A stretch of 45,568 nucleotides of DNA from Pseudomonas fuscovaginae SE-1 (GCF_000364705.1 NZ_AQOH01000146.1:1-45568), one strand, 5' to 3'. Shown: positions 1 to 10,181, counted from the stretch's first letter. The notes: a model not told the origin generated them from the letters alone. Made by a program: numbers and translations.

Positions 1-45
1 AAAATCAGACATCTCGTTCTACCTGACACAGCGCGCTTGCTGGTT

Positions 46-90
46 TTAGGGGCGCTTCGCGCCCCAGCGCGGGCAAGCCCGCTCGCCACA
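46..90 (-). repeat. REP-type palindromic element downstream of hemH
   Basis: There are two adjacent hairpins. One has 7-bp arms GGGGCGC/GCGCCCC at 49-65 with a 3-nt loop. The other is the REP core GCGGGCAAGCCCGC, near 70-83. Read on the minus strand the unit begins TGTGGCGAGCGGGC, a form common between Pseudomonas genes. There is no T-tract on either side, so I do not call it an intrinsic terminator, although it lies just past the end of hemH. Confidence 0.65.
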
Positions 91-122
91 AAAGCCCGTC
101 TACCAAAAAGATGCGCCAGTCG

Positions 123-1154
123 TTAAGCCTTTACGGCCAATGGCGCCCGCTCACAGAGCGTGTTCAGCGCCACCGCCCACCGCGGGTCGTCGTTCAGGCA
201 CGGCACCAGTACCAACTCCTCGCCTCCCGCCTCGATGAACTGCTCGCGCCCACGATCCCCGATCTCCTCCAGAGTCTCGATGCAGTCGGCGACGAATGCC
301 GGGCACATCACCAGCAGTTTCTTCACACCGGCCTTGGCCAACTCATCCAGGCGCGCCTCGGTGTAGGGCTCGATCCACTTCGCCCGCCCGAGCCGGGACT
401 GGAACGATACCGACCACTGCCCCTGCGCCAAGCCCATGTGCTCGGCAAACGCCTGCGCCGTGCGCAGGCACTGGGCGCGGTAGCAGGTGGCGAGCACCGC
501 TGGCGAAGCGTTACGGCAGCAGTCGGCGTCCTTGAGGCAGTGACTGCCCGTGGGGTCGAGCTTGGTCAGGTGGCGTTCCGGCAAGCCGTGGAAGCTCAGC
601 AGCAAATGATCGAACCCCTGCTCCAAGTGCGGCCTGGCACTGGCGACCAACGCCTCGATGTATTCCGGCTGGTCGTAGAACGGTTGCAGGATGGAAAACT
701 GCACGTCCAGCTTGCGCTCCCGGACCACCCGCCGCGCCTCTTCGATCACCGTGGTCACCGTACTGTCGGCAAACTGCGGATACAACGGCGCCAGCGTCAC
801 CTGGCGAATGCCCCGGGCAGCCAGCCGGGTCAGCGTCGATTCGAGTGACGGCTCGCCATAACGCATCGCCAGTTCCACCGGCCCATGCTGCCACTGCTCG
901 GTCATGCGTTGTTGCAGACGTCGGCTCAACACCACCAGCGGCGAGCCCTCGTCCCACCAGATCGAGGCATAGGCATGAGCCGACTGCTCGGGCCGCTTGA
1001 GCAAAATCAGCGACACCAGCAGGCGCCGGATCGGCCAGGGCAGATCGATCACATACGGATCCATCAGAAACTGATTGAGATAGCGGCGCACGTCGGGCAC
1101 CGAGGTGGAAGCCGGCGAGCCCAGGTTGACCAGTAGCAACGCGTGATCGGTCAT
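123..1154 (-). CDS. hemH: Ferrochelatase HemH
   Basis: Inserts ferrous iron into protoporphyrin IX, the last step of haem synthesis, at the cytoplasmic face of the membrane. The 343-residue product matches the family length. It opens with [14 protein letters not shown] and carries the [10 protein letters not shown] motif with the metal-handling histidine, the [16 protein letters not shown] block and a CIETLEEI segment with conserved glutamates. The frame remains open about 47 codons upstream, but homology starts at the ATG at 1154, so that start is chosen. It lies 13 nt downstream of the epimerase gene on the same strand and is probably co-transcribed with it. A LitR/PplR-like box lies upstream of that pair, so light control of haem synthesis is possible but inferred. 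Confidence 0.95.
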   Translation of the reverse strand: MTDHALLLVNLGSPASTSVPDVRRYLNQFLMDPYVIDLPWPIRRLLVSLILLKRPEQSAHAYASIWWDEGSPLVVLSRRLQQRMTEQWQHGPVELAMRYGEPSLESTLTRLAARGIRQVTLAPLYPQFADSTVTTVIEEARRVVRERKLDVQFSILQPFYDQPEYIEALVASARPHLEQGFDHLLLSFHGLPERHLTKLDPTGSHCLKDADCCRNASPAVLATCYRAQCLRTAQAFAEHMGLAQGQWSVSFQSRLGRAKWIEPYTEARLDELAKAGVKKLLVMCPAFVADCIETLEEIGDRGREQFIEAGGEELVLVPCLNDDPRWAVALNTLCERAPLAVKA

Positions 1155-1167
1155 GCAATGTCCTATA

Positions 1168-2070
1168 TCAGAGGCGGCCCGACAGATCGTCGAGGGCCGC
1201 GGGCAGATCGGTAAACTGAAACTCGAATCCCGCCGCCAGCAAGCGCTTGGGCACAGCACGCTGGCCACCCAGCAACAACTGCGACAACTCGCCAAGGCCG
1301 AGCTTCAGGGCCGGCGCCGGCAACGGGATCAGGGCCGGGCGACGCAACACCCGGCCCAGGGCCCTGGCGAAGTCGCGATTGCGCACAGGCCTGGGCGCGC
1401 AGGCATTATAAGGACCGCTGGCATCGCTGCGGTGCAGAAGAAAATCAATCAGGGCGATTTGATCGCGCCAATGAATCCACGGCATCCACTGCCGACCGTT
1501 GCCGATCGGGCCGCCCAGGCATAGTTTGAACGGCAGCAGCAGGCGCGACAAAAAGCCGCCCTCGGCGGCCAGCACCAGGCCGGTTCGCAACAGCACCACG
1601 CGCATGCCCAGGGCCTGGGCGCGCTGCGCGGTCTCCTCCCAGGCGATGCACAACTGGCTGGCAAAATCCTCGCTGACCGGCGGCGAATCCTCCGTGAGCT
1701 CACGCTCACCACCATCGCCATACCAGCCCACCGCCGAACCGGACAGCAACACCGCCGGGCGTTGCTCGAGACCTTCGAGCCAGGCCAGCAGGGTTTCGGT
1801 CAACTGGATCCGGCTGTTCCACAGCAACGCCTTGCGTCGGTGCGTCCAGGGCCGCTCGGCAATCGGCGCACCAGCCAGGTTGACCACCGCGTCCAGCGGC
1901 TCGCCGGCCAGTTCCTCCAGGTGCCGCACACCCCGCACCTGCGCTCCGCACAAGCGGGCAACCTCCTCGGGACGGCGACTCCACACCGTCAGCCGATGCC
2001 CTTGCGCCGACCAGTGCTTGCACAACCGACGCCCGATCAAACCAGTACCGCCTGTCAGCAATATGTGCAT
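1168..2070 (-). CDS. TIGR01777-family NAD(P)-dependent epimerase (YfcH-like)
   Basis: A 300-residue extended-SDR protein of the YfcH/TIGR01777 family. The N-terminus has the Rossmann motif [12 protein letters not shown] (about residues 4-15). The C-terminal 50 residues match the DUF1731 tail of this family ([22 protein letters not shown]). The substrate is not known for the family, and the names sugar epimerase or cell-division inhibitor found in databases are not well supported. It precedes hemH by 13 nt on the same strand and diverges from the renalase gene across about 190 bp. The start at 2070 gives a full Rossmann N-terminus. Confidence 0.88.
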   Translation of the reverse strand: MHILLTGGTGLIGRRLCKHWSAQGHRLTVWSRRPEEVARLCGAQVRGVRHLEELAGEPLDAVVNLAGAPIAERPWTHRRKALLWNSRIQLTETLLAWLEGLEQRPAVLLSGSAVGWYGDGGERELTEDSPPVSEDFASQLCIAWEETAQRAQALGMRVVLLRTGLVLAAEGGFLSRLLLPFKLCLGGPIGNGRQWMPWIHWRDQIALIDFLLHRSDASGPYNACAPRPVRNRDFARALGRVLRRPALIPLPAPALKLGLGELSQLLLGGQRAVPKRLLAAGFEFQFTDLPAALDDLSGRL

Positions 2071-2189
2071 GAGAGCGTCCTCGCGTAACGTTTCGCCAAG
2101 AGCGTTAGTCTACTTTTATAGGCAGGGCTCTTTTTCTTCTCGACTGTTTTAACAATAGGACAGCTTCAGACGACAGGGTGGTCGTGACT

Positions 2190-3461
<1,272 letters not shown>

Positions 3462-3478
3462 GCCGACCCGGGCAATCC

Positions 3479-3552
3479 TGTACAAATAATTTGACTTGTA
3501 CAAGATAAAACCTATGATGAAATCTGGTTGTACAAGGATCAATCCTTGTACA
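3479..3552 (+). promoter_or_regulatory. Light-responsive operon promoter with two TGTACA-N12-TGTACA boxes
   Basis: Box 1 is TGTACA at 3479-3484 and 3497-3502; box 2 is TGTACA at 3529-3534 and 3547-3552. In each the half-sites are separated by exactly 12 nt, as in the PplR1 consensus T(G/A)TACA-N12-TGTA(C/T)A. A near-ideal sigma-70 promoter is embedded: -35 TTGACT (3491-3496), 16-nt spacer, -10 TATGAT (3513-3518). Box 1 overlaps the -35 element and spacer, fitting repression by occlusion. Box 2 lies past the expected transcription start and is also a perfect inverted repeat with 12-bp arms (3528-3539, 3542-3553). The first gene starts at 3575. Confidence 0.75.
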
Positions 3553-3574
3553 AGTAAATCATCGAGGTTCCGCA

Positions 3575-4543
3575 ATGTTCACGCCCAGCCCCTCTCGCCC
3601 CAAGCCAAGGATCGCCATCAGCGCCTGCCTGATGGGTGATGAAGTGCGCTACAACGGCGGACACAAGGAGTCGCGGTTGTGCAGCCGGATTCTCAGCGAA
3701 CATTTCGATTTCGTTCCGGTCTGTCCGGAGATGGCGATCGGCCTCGGAACGCCCCGCGAACCGATCCGCCTGGTCGGTGACCCGGCGCAGCCCAGAGCGA
3801 TAGGCACCGTTCACCCGGACAACGACGTCAGCCAGGCGCTGCGCGACTACGGCACACGCATGGCCGGCGAACTGACCGACATCTGCGGCTACATCTTCAT
3901 GCAGAAATCTCCGTCCTGCGGGCTGGAACGGGTCAAGGTCTACCAGGATCGCGGACGTCCCGCCGAACACGCCGGTCGTGGCCTGTACGCCGCCGCCTTC
4001 TGCGCCCGCCACCCCGACCTGCCGGTCGAAGAAGAGGGGCGCCTGAACGACCCGGTCCTGCGCGAGAACTTCCTGACCAGAGTGCTGGCCTATGCCGACT
4101 GGCAGCAACTGCTCGCCGCCGGCCTGAACCGCCGTGCCCTGACCGACTTTCATTCACGGCACAAGTACCTGCTGATGGCCCACAACCCGGTGCAATACAA
4201 GGTGTTGGGACACCTGCTGGGCAGCATGGGCAAATCCGATGCGAACGAAATCGGCCCGCGCTACTTCAGCCAACTCATGGCGGCCCTGAAGAAATGCGCC
4301 ACCCGCCGTACCCATACCAATGTCCTGCAACATCTGAGCGGCTATCTGAAACACTGCATCAGTGCCGAGGACAAGCAGGAAATGCAGCAGGTCATCAGCC
4401 AGTACCGCCTAGGCATCGTCCCGCTGGTGGTGCCGCTGACCCTGCTCAGGCATCACTTCCGCCAGTACCCCGATCCCTACGTGGGCTTGCAGGTCTACCT
4501 GCAACCCCATCCGGAAAACCTCAGCCTGCGCAACTCGATCTGA
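3575..4543 (+). CDS. DUF523 (TudS-like) and DUF1722 (YbgA-like) fusion protein
   Basis: A 322-residue two-domain protein and the first gene of the photolyase operon. The N-terminal half (about 10-160) is a DUF523 domain, related to the iron-sulphur thiouracil desulfurase TudS. Three conserved cysteines are visible: C18 (ISACLMG), C50 (VCPEMAIG) and C115 (KSPSCG), the expected ligands of a [4Fe-4S] cluster. The C-terminal half (about 190-310) is DUF1722, the domain of E. coli YbgA, which is encoded directly before phr in E. coli too. A role in removing damaged or thiolated bases is plausible but not shown. The ATG is 23 nt past the second regulatory box, and the MerR gene follows after 2 nt. 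Confidence 0.85.
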   Translation: MFTPSPSRPKPRIAISACLMGDEVRYNGGHKESRLCSRILSEHFDFVPVCPEMAIGLGTPREPIRLVGDPAQPRAIGTVHPDNDVSQALRDYGTRMAGELTDICGYIFMQKSPSCGLERVKVYQDRGRPAEHAGRGLYAAAFCARHPDLPVEEEGRLNDPVLRENFLTRVLAYADWQQLLAAGLNRRALTDFHSRHKYLLMAHNPVQYKVLGHLLGSMGKSDANEIGPRYFSQLMAALKKCATRRTHTNVLQHLSGYLKHCISAEDKQEMQQVISQYRLGIVPLVVPLTLLRHHFRQYPDPYVGLQVYLQPHPENLSLRNSI

Positions 4544-4545
4544 TC

Positions 4546-5481
4546 ATGTCAAATTCCATTCCCGAGGACGATGAGTCCTCTCCCGATTACGTCAGCGCCC
4601 TGGCCGCCGGCTGGCTGCCGATTCGCGAAGTTGCCCGGCAGACCGGCGTCAACGCCGTTACCCTGCGCGCCTGGGAGCGCCGCTATGGCCTGATCGTGCC
4701 CCATCGCACGGCCAAGGGGCATCGACTGTTCTCGGCCGAGCATGTGCAACGTATCCAGGCGATCCTGACCTGGTTGAACCGCGGCGTGGCGGTGCGCCAG
4801 GTCAAGCAGTTGCTCGACGCCCCGCAACCGCCCGTCGAAACACCGGAAAACGACTGGCACCGTCTGCACCAGGATCTGGTCCAGGCCATCGGCCGCCTGG
4901 ACGAACGCCAGGTCGACGACCGCTTCAATCAGGCAATGTCGTTGTACCCACCGCGGACCGTCTGCGAACAACTGCTGATCCCGCTGCTGGCCGAACTCGA
5001 ACAGCGTTGGCAGGGCCAGTTCGGTGGGCAGATGGAACGGGTGTTCTTTTATTCCTGGCTGCGCAGCAAGCTGGGCGCACGGATCTACCACAACAACCGC
5101 CAACTGAGGGGCAAGCCACTGTTACTGGTCAACCAGTCGGACCTGCCGCTCGAACCCCACCTGTGGCTGACCGCCTGGCTGGCGAGCAGCGCCGACTGCC
5201 CGGTGGAAGTCTTCGACTGGCCGGTGCCGCCCGGCGAGCTGGCATTGGCCGTCGAACAGCTCAAGGCCCGCGCGCTACTGCTGTACTCCAGCAAGGCCCT
5301 GAATCTGGCGGCACTGCCCAGGCTGATCAGCGGCATCGAACAACCCGTACTGATCGCCGGCACCTCGGTGTGCATCCACGTCAGCGAACTGTCCGCCTGC
5401 ACCGACGAACATCCCGGTCTGAGCCTCGCCCAGGACCCACTGTCGGCCTGCCAGAACCTCACCCGACTCGGCCTGCTCTGA
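4546..5481 (+). CDS. MerR-family light-response regulator (LitR/PplR1-like, no B12 motif)
   Basis: A 311-residue transcription factor. The MerR winged helix spans about 20-90 (GWLPIREVARQTGV, TLRAWERRYGL, GHRLFSAEHVQRI). The C-terminal part has the helical bundle and Rossmann-like region of the LitR/CarH group but lacks the cobalamin signature: where CarH has Glu-His it reads GGQMERVFFYSW, and no DxHxxG motif is present. This matches the class II, B12-independent LitR proteins, exemplified by PplR1-3 of P. putida, which work with LOV photoreceptors. No LOV gene lies in the window. It is probably autoregulated through the boxes at 3479-3552. The start at 4546 follows the previous stop by 2 nt. 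Confidence 0.85.
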   Translation: MSNSIPEDDESSPDYVSALAAGWLPIREVARQTGVNAVTLRAWERRYGLIVPHRTAKGHRLFSAEHVQRIQAILTWLNRGVAVRQVKQLLDAPQPPVETPENDWHRLHQDLVQAIGRLDERQVDDRFNQAMSLYPPRTVCEQLLIPLLAELEQRWQGQFGGQMERVFFYSWLRSKLGARIYHNNRQLRGKPLLLVNQSDLPLEPHLWLTAWLASSADCPVEVFDWPVPPGELALAVEQLKARALLLYSSKALNLAALPRLISGIEQPVLIAGTSVCIHVSELSACTDEHPGLSLAQDPLSACQNLTRLGLL

Positions 5482-5506
5482 TGCTCCGCGCCCCCAAGGA
5501 ATGACC

Positions 5507-6952
5507 ATGCAATTGTTCTGGCTGCGCACCGATCTGCGACTGCATGACAACACCGCTCTCAGCGCCGCCGCGAGCAGCGGACCAACGGTAGCGGTGTACC
5601 TGCTCACCCCCGGGCAATGGCTGGCCCATGACGACGCGCCGTGCAAGGTCGACTTCTGGCTGCGCAACCTGCGGGAGCTGGGCCAGGCGCTGGCGACGCT
5701 GAACATCCCGCTGCTGGTTCGCCACGCGGATACCTGGGATCAGGCCCCCGCCGTCCTGCTCGAACTGTGTCAGTCGCTGGGCGTCGATGCCATCCACGTA
5801 AACGAGGAGTACGGCGTACACGAAACCCGCCGCGACCGCGCCGTGGCCAAGGCCGTCGGAGCCTACGGCATTGCCTTCCACAGCCACCTCGACCAGTTGT
5901 TCTTCCGCCCGGGCAGCGTCCTGACCCGCACCGGCGGCTACTTCCAGGTCTTCAGCCAGTTCCGCAAGGTCTGCTACAGCCGCCTGCATGGCGCCCTGCC
6001 GGCGCTGGTCGCGACACCTGCACCGCAGGCGCCGCTGCCACTGGACAGCGATCCGATCCCCAGCGCGATCGACGGCTTCGCCTGCCCGCCCCAGACCCTG
6101 CGCGACCTCTGGCCGGCCGGAGAGAACGAAGCCCGGCGACGCCTGGACACCTTTGCCGACCAGCAGATCGACTACTACCAGAGCGAACGTGACTTCCCGG
6201 CCAAGCCCGGCACCAGCCAGCTCTCCGCCTACCTCGCCGCCGGCGTGGTGTCGCCGCGCCAATGCCTGCACGCCGCCCTGCTGAGCAACCAGGGGGAGTT
6301 CGACAGCGGCAATACCGGCGTTGTCACCTGGATCAGCGAACTGCTCTGGCGCGAGTTCTACAAACATATCCTGGCCGGCTATCCGCGGGTTTCACGCCAT
6401 CGTGCGTTCCGTCCGGAGACCGAGGCCGTGGCCTGGCGCCATGCACCGCAGGACCTGGAGGCCTGGCAACAGGGCCGTACCGGCCTGCCGATCATCGATG
6501 CCGCCATGCGCCAACTGCTCGAAACCGGCTGGATGCACAACCGCCTGCGCATGGTGGTGGCGATGTTCCTGACCAAGAACCTGCTGATCGACTGGCGCGA
6601 AGGCGAGCGCTTCTTCATGCGCCACCTGATCGACGGTGATCTGGCGGCCAATAACGGCGGCTGGCAGTGGAGTGCCTCCACGGGCACCGACTCGGCCCCC
6701 TACTTCCGCATCTTCAACCCGATCAGCCAGTCGCAGAAGTTCGACAGCGAAGGCCTGTTCATCAAGCACTGGCTGCCGGAACTGGCCGGCCTGAACAAAA
6801 GAGATGTGCACAACCCGGCCGCCCTCGGCGGCCTGTTCGGCGTGGCCGGTTATCCACAGCCGATCGTCGACCTGGCGAGCAGCCGCGACCGCGCCCTGGC
6901 GGCCTTCAAGAACCTGCCATCGCGCCTTGAAGCGGGAGACGCGCATGAGTGA
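5507..6952 (+). CDS. phrB: Deoxyribodipyrimidine photolyase (class I CPD photolyase)
   Basis: A 481-residue light-driven DNA repair flavoenzyme that splits cyclobutane pyrimidine dimers. The N-terminal antenna domain begins MQLFWLRTDLRLHDNTAL. The FAD-binding half contains VTWISELLWREFYKHIL, TGLPIIDAAMRQL (from about residue 325), GWMHNRLRMVVAMFL and DGDLAANNGGWQWSASTG (about 377-394), all close to E. coli Phr. The tryptophans needed for electron transfer are present in these blocks. Two ATGs lie at 5501 and 5507. The AAGGA at 5496-5500 suits the second, so 5507 is chosen. The 3' end overlaps the next gene by 8 nt. Confidence 0.96.
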   Translation: MQLFWLRTDLRLHDNTALSAAASSGPTVAVYLLTPGQWLAHDDAPCKVDFWLRNLRELGQALATLNIPLLVRHADTWDQAPAVLLELCQSLGVDAIHVNEEYGVHETRRDRAVAKAVGAYGIAFHSHLDQLFFRPGSVLTRTGGYFQVFSQFRKVCYSRLHGALPALVATPAPQAPLPLDSDPIPSAIDGFACPPQTLRDLWPAGENEARRRLDTFADQQIDYYQSERDFPAKPGTSQLSAYLAAGVVSPRQCLHAALLSNQGEFDSGNTGVVTWISELLWREFYKHILAGYPRVSRHRAFRPETEAVAWRHAPQDLEAWQQGRTGLPIIDAAMRQLLETGWMHNRLRMVVAMFLTKNLLIDWREGERFFMRHLIDGDLAANNGGWQWSASTGTDSAPYFRIFNPISQSQKFDSEGLFIKHWLPELAGLNKRDVHNPAALGGLFGVAGYPQPIVDLASSRDRALAAFKNLPSRLEAGDAHE

Positions 6953-7367
6953 ATTCCTGCATGACTTCGCCCGGCGCTTCTGCGCCCTGGACAAGCACAA
7001 CCTGGTACTGCTCGATGAACTGTACAGCGAGGACGTGCAATTCACCGACCCGCTGCATCAGGTGAGCGGCCTACCGGCGCTGCGGAGTTACTTCGCCGAT
7101 CTGTATAGCAACATCAGCGAGCTGGCGTTCGACTTCCACGCTTTCGACACGGTTCGTGAAGGCGAAGGCTATCTGCGCTGGAACATGGGCTATCGCCACC
7201 CCAGGCTGGCCAAGGGCCGGCTGATTCAGGTCGAGGGCTGTTCCCATCTGCTCTGGAGCGAAAAGGTCTACCGCCATCGGGACTATTTCGATGCCGGCGC
7301 CCTGCTCTACGACCACCTGCCGGTACTCGGCTGGGCCACCGCATGGCTGAAAAGGAGAATGACATGA
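6945..7367 (+). CDS. NTF2-like (SnoaL-fold) protein
   Basis: A 140-residue protein with the small alpha+beta fold of nuclear transport factor 2-like proteins: an N-terminal helix (FARRFCALDKHNLVLLDELY), the VQFTDPLHQVSG strand-loop, and C-terminal strands around GYLRWNMGYRH and VEGCSHLLWS. Such proteins bind small hydrophobic ligands or act as isomerases, and the substrate here is unknown. It overlaps the photolyase gene by 8 nt and the SDR gene by 4 nt, so it is firmly in the operon. A role in modifying a lipid or pigment with its neighbours is inference. Confidence 0.82.
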   Translation: MSEFLHDFARRFCALDKHNLVLLDELYSEDVQFTDPLHQVSGLPALRSYFADLYSNISELAFDFHAFDTVREGEGYLRWNMGYRHPRLAKGRLIQVEGCSHLLWSEKVYRHRDYFDAGALLYDHLPVLGWATAWLKRRMT

Positions 7368-8146
7368 GCACGAAGCTCCCCCGGCGCATCTGGCTGACGG
7401 GCGCCAGCAGCGGTATCGGTGCCGCCATGGCCGAGGTACTGCTGCGCGACGGCGCACGACTGGCCGTCAGCGCACGCAACGAGCAGGTCCTCGACGAGCT
7501 CGGCGCGCGTTATCCCGGGCAGGTGCTGACAGTGCCCGGCGATCTGACCGACAGCCAGCAGGTCCGCGAGATCGGTGAGCGCATCAGCCAGGCCTGGGGC
7601 GCCCTCGACAGCGTGATTCTCAATGCCGGCACCTGTGAGTACATCGATGCCCGGGAGTTCGACGCCTCGGTGATCGAGCGCGTGGTGCGTACCAACCTGC
7701 TTGCCAGCAGCTACTGCATCGAAACCGCCCTGCCATTGCTGCGCGCCGGAACCCGCCCCCACCTGGTCGGTATCGCCAGCGCGGTGACCTTCCTGCCGCT
7801 GCCCCGCGCCGAAGCCTACGGAGCCTCGAAAGCCGGGATGCGCTACCTGTTCGAATCGTTGCGCATCGACCTGGCCCACGAGGGAATCGACGTCACCATT
7901 GTCAGCCCCGGCTTCGTCGACACGCCACTGACCCGCAAGAACGACTTCCCCATGCCACTGAGCTGGCCGGCCGACAAGGCCGCCGAGCATATCTGCGAGA
8001 GGCTGCCCAGGCGGCCGCTGGAAATCGCCTTTCCGGCCCTGTTCATGGCCGGGCTCTGGCCGTTGTCGCGACTGCCCAAACGCCTGCAACTGGCAATCGG
8101 CAAGCGCATGGCGCGCAACGGCCAGAAGACTGGAGACCGTCCATGA
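7364..8146 (+). CDS. Short-chain dehydrogenase/reductase of the photolyase operon
   Basis: A 260-residue classical SDR. It shows the TGASSGIG nucleotide-binding motif (13-20), NAG (87-89) and a catalytic set Ser139, Tyr152 and Lys156 (YGASK). The substrate is not evident. The start at 7364 has AAAGGAG about 7 nt upstream and forms an ATGA overlap with the preceding stop. The 3' end makes another ATGA overlap with the FAD oxidoreductase gene. Its conserved place with an amine-oxidase-type flavoprotein, DUF1365 and a CFA-like methyltransferase suggests lipid oxidation or reduction. Confidence 0.87.
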   Translation: MSTKLPRRIWLTGASSGIGAAMAEVLLRDGARLAVSARNEQVLDELGARYPGQVLTVPGDLTDSQQVREIGERISQAWGALDSVILNAGTCEYIDAREFDASVIERVVRTNLLASSYCIETALPLLRAGTRPHLVGIASAVTFLPLPRAEAYGASKAGMRYLFESLRIDLAHEGIDVTIVSPGFVDTPLTRKNDFPMPLSWPADKAAEHICERLPRRPLEIAFPALFMAGLWPLSRLPKRLQLAIGKRMARNGQKTGDRP

Positions 8147-9384
8147 AAATCGCCCTGATCGGCAGCGGCATCTCCGGCCTGACCTGCGCCTACCTGCTCA
8201 AGCGCAGGCACTCGATCACGCTGTTCGAGGCCGCCGACTGGATCGGCGGCCATACCCACACGGTCGACGTCACGGTCGACGGCCAACGCCACGCCATCGA
8301 CACCGGCTTCATCGTCTTCAACGACTGGACCTACCCGAACTTCATCCGCCTGCTCGACCAGCTCGGCGTCAGCCACAAGCCCACCGAAATGAGCTTCTCG
8401 GTACATGACCCGGCGACCCGCCTGGAGTACAACGGCAACAACCTCAACAGCCTGTTCGCCCAGCGCGGCAACCTGCTGTCACCCAGGTTCTGGGGCATGT
8501 TGCGCGATATCCTGCGCTTCAACCGCCAGGCCCTGGCCGACCTCGAACAGCAGCGCATCGCCGCCGATACCACCCTCGGTGCCTACCTGCGCAACGGCCG
8601 CTACGGCGAACGCTTCATCCAGCACTACATCGTACCGATGGGCGCGGCGATCTGGTCGATGTCACTGGCGGACATGCTCGGTTTCCCGCTGCAGTTCTTC
8701 ATTCGCTTCTTCAAGAACCATGGCCTGCTGTCGGTCAACGACCGTCCGCAGTGGCGGGTGATCGAAGGTGGTTCGAGCAGCTATGTCGCACCGCTGACGG
8801 CCAGCTTCCGCGAGAACATCCGCCTGAACTGTCCGGTAACCCGGGTCGAGCGCGACGAGCAGGGCGTCGTCATCCACAGCGCCGCCGGCAGCGAACGCTT
8901 CGACAAGGTGGTGTTCGCCTGCCATAGCGATCAGGCCCTCAGACTGCTGGCCGAGCCGAGCGCGGTCGAACGGCAGATCCTCGGTGCCCTGCCCTACGCC
9001 GACAACGAGGTGGTGCTGCACACCGACACCCGCCTGCTGCCGCAGCGCCCACTGGCCTGGGCCAGTTGGAACTATCGCCTCGGCGGCCAGCGCCAGGCGG
9101 CAGTGACCTACAACATGAACATTCTCCAGGGCATCGCCAGCGACACAACCTTCTGCGTCAGCCTCAACCAGAGCGCCGATATCGACCCTCGCAAAATCCT
9201 GGCCCGCTACACCTACGCCCACCCGCAATACAACCTGGCCGCCATCGCCGCGCAGCAGCGCTGGGAGGAATTACATGGCGATCGTCATACCTATTATTGC
9301 GGTGCCTACTGGGCCAACGGTTTCCACGAAGATGGGGTGAACAGCGCCCTGCGGGTCGCCGAAGCCTTCGGTGAGCGGCTATGA
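8143..9384 (+). CDS. FAD-dependent amine oxidoreductase-family protein
   Basis: A 413-residue flavoprotein of the amine oxidase/desaturase superfamily. The N-terminal dinucleotide motif is IGSGISGLTCAYLLKRR, followed by FEAADWIGGHTHTV and the family block DTGFIVFNDWTYPN. The C-terminal FAD-contact region is YYCGAYWANGFHEDGVNSAL. Proteins of this type, encoded with DUF1365 and CFA-like genes, have been linked in Rhodobacter to modification of unsaturated or cyclopropane-type fatty acids in the singlet-oxygen response. The exact reaction here is unknown. It overlaps both neighbours by 4 nt. Confidence 0.85.
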   Translation: MKIALIGSGISGLTCAYLLKRRHSITLFEAADWIGGHTHTVDVTVDGQRHAIDTGFIVFNDWTYPNFIRLLDQLGVSHKPTEMSFSVHDPATRLEYNGNNLNSLFAQRGNLLSPRFWGMLRDILRFNRQALADLEQQRIAADTTLGAYLRNGRYGERFIQHYIVPMGAAIWSMSLADMLGFPLQFFIRFFKNHGLLSVNDRPQWRVIEGGSSSYVAPLTASFRENIRLNCPVTRVERDEQGVVIHSAAGSERFDKVVFACHSDQALRLLAEPSAVERQILGALPYADNEVVLHTDTRLLPQRPLAWASWNYRLGGQRQAAVTYNMNILQGIASDTTFCVSLNQSADIDPRKILARYTYAHPQYNLAAIAAQQRWEELHGDRHTYYCGAYWANGFHEDGVNSALRVAEAFGERL

Positions 9385-10181
9385 ACAGCGCGCTGTACAG
9401 CGGCTGGATCAGCCATCGGCGCTTTGCCCCGCGACACCATGCCTTCCGTTACCGGATCGGCCTGCTGTACCTGGATCTCGCCGAACAGGACAGCGTCCTC
9501 GGTTTGTCGCCCCTGGCCGGCCGCAGTCGCTTCGCGCCCTTCGACTGGCGCGAGACCGACCACCTGTGCGCCTTCACCCGCCAGGGCATGCCGCTGATCG
9601 AAGCGGTGCGCCAACAGGTCGCCCTCGCCCTGGGACAGGCTCCGCAAGGCGCCGTGCGCCTGCTGACCCAACCGCGCAGTTGGGGCCTGTCGTTCAACCC
9701 GGTGAGCTTCTTCTATTGCTTCGACCGTGATGATCGCCTGGCGGCGATTCTCTGCGAAGTCACCAATACCCCCTGGGGCGAACGCTACCACTACGTACTC
9801 GCGGCCAGCGGCGAGGGCCACCAGCATGTCACGGCGACGAAATCCTTCCATGTCTCGCCGTTCCTGCCCCGCGACCTGCAATACCGCATGAGTTTCAGCC
9901 AGCCCGCCGAACGACTCGGGGTGCACATGTCCGACTGGCAGGGCGACCTGAAACTGTTCGACGCCACGCTCGACCTGCAACGCGAGCCCCTGAACCGTGC
10001 CAGCCTGCATCGTCACCTCTGGCGTTTCCCCTGGATGAGCGCCAAGACCTGCCTGTCGATCTACTGGCAGGCGCTGCGCCTGCTGCTCAAGCGTACGCCC
10101 ATTTTCTCCCACCAGGCTGCCGAGGGCACCTTCGGCATCGCCACCGCGCCAAACAAGGAACAACCCCATGAAAAGTTCTAG
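9381..10181 (+). CDS. DUF1365 domain-containing protein
   Basis: A 266-residue protein matching DUF1365 along its whole length: SGWISHRRFAPRHHAFRYRI at the start, FNPVSFFYCFDRD in the middle, and KSFHVSPFLP and YRMSFSQP further on. The many conserved histidines and aromatic residues suggest a metal- or lipid-binding enzyme, but no activity is established. DUF1365 genes typically lie between an FAD amine oxidoreductase and a CFA synthase-like gene, as here. The start overlaps the previous stop by 4 nt, and the end overlaps the methyltransferase gene by 14 nt. Confidence 0.88.
   Translation: MNSALYSGWISHRRFAPRHHAFRYRIGLLYLDLAEQDSVLGLSPLAGRSRFAPFDWRETDHLCAFTRQGMPLIEAVRQQVALALGQAPQGAVRLLTQPRSWGLSFNPVSFFYCFDRDDRLAAILCEVTNTPWGERYHYVLAASGEGHQHVTATKSFHVSPFLPRDLQYRMSFSQPAERLGVHMSDWQGDLKLFDATLDLQREPLNRASLHRHLWRFPWMSAKTCLSIYWQALRLLLKRTPIFSHQAAEGTFGIATAPNKEQPHEKF

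Noticed and set aside
49..65. Hairpin after hemH as a rho-independent terminator
   Set aside because: The stem is short and neither strand has a T-run; it is better explained as part of a REP unit.
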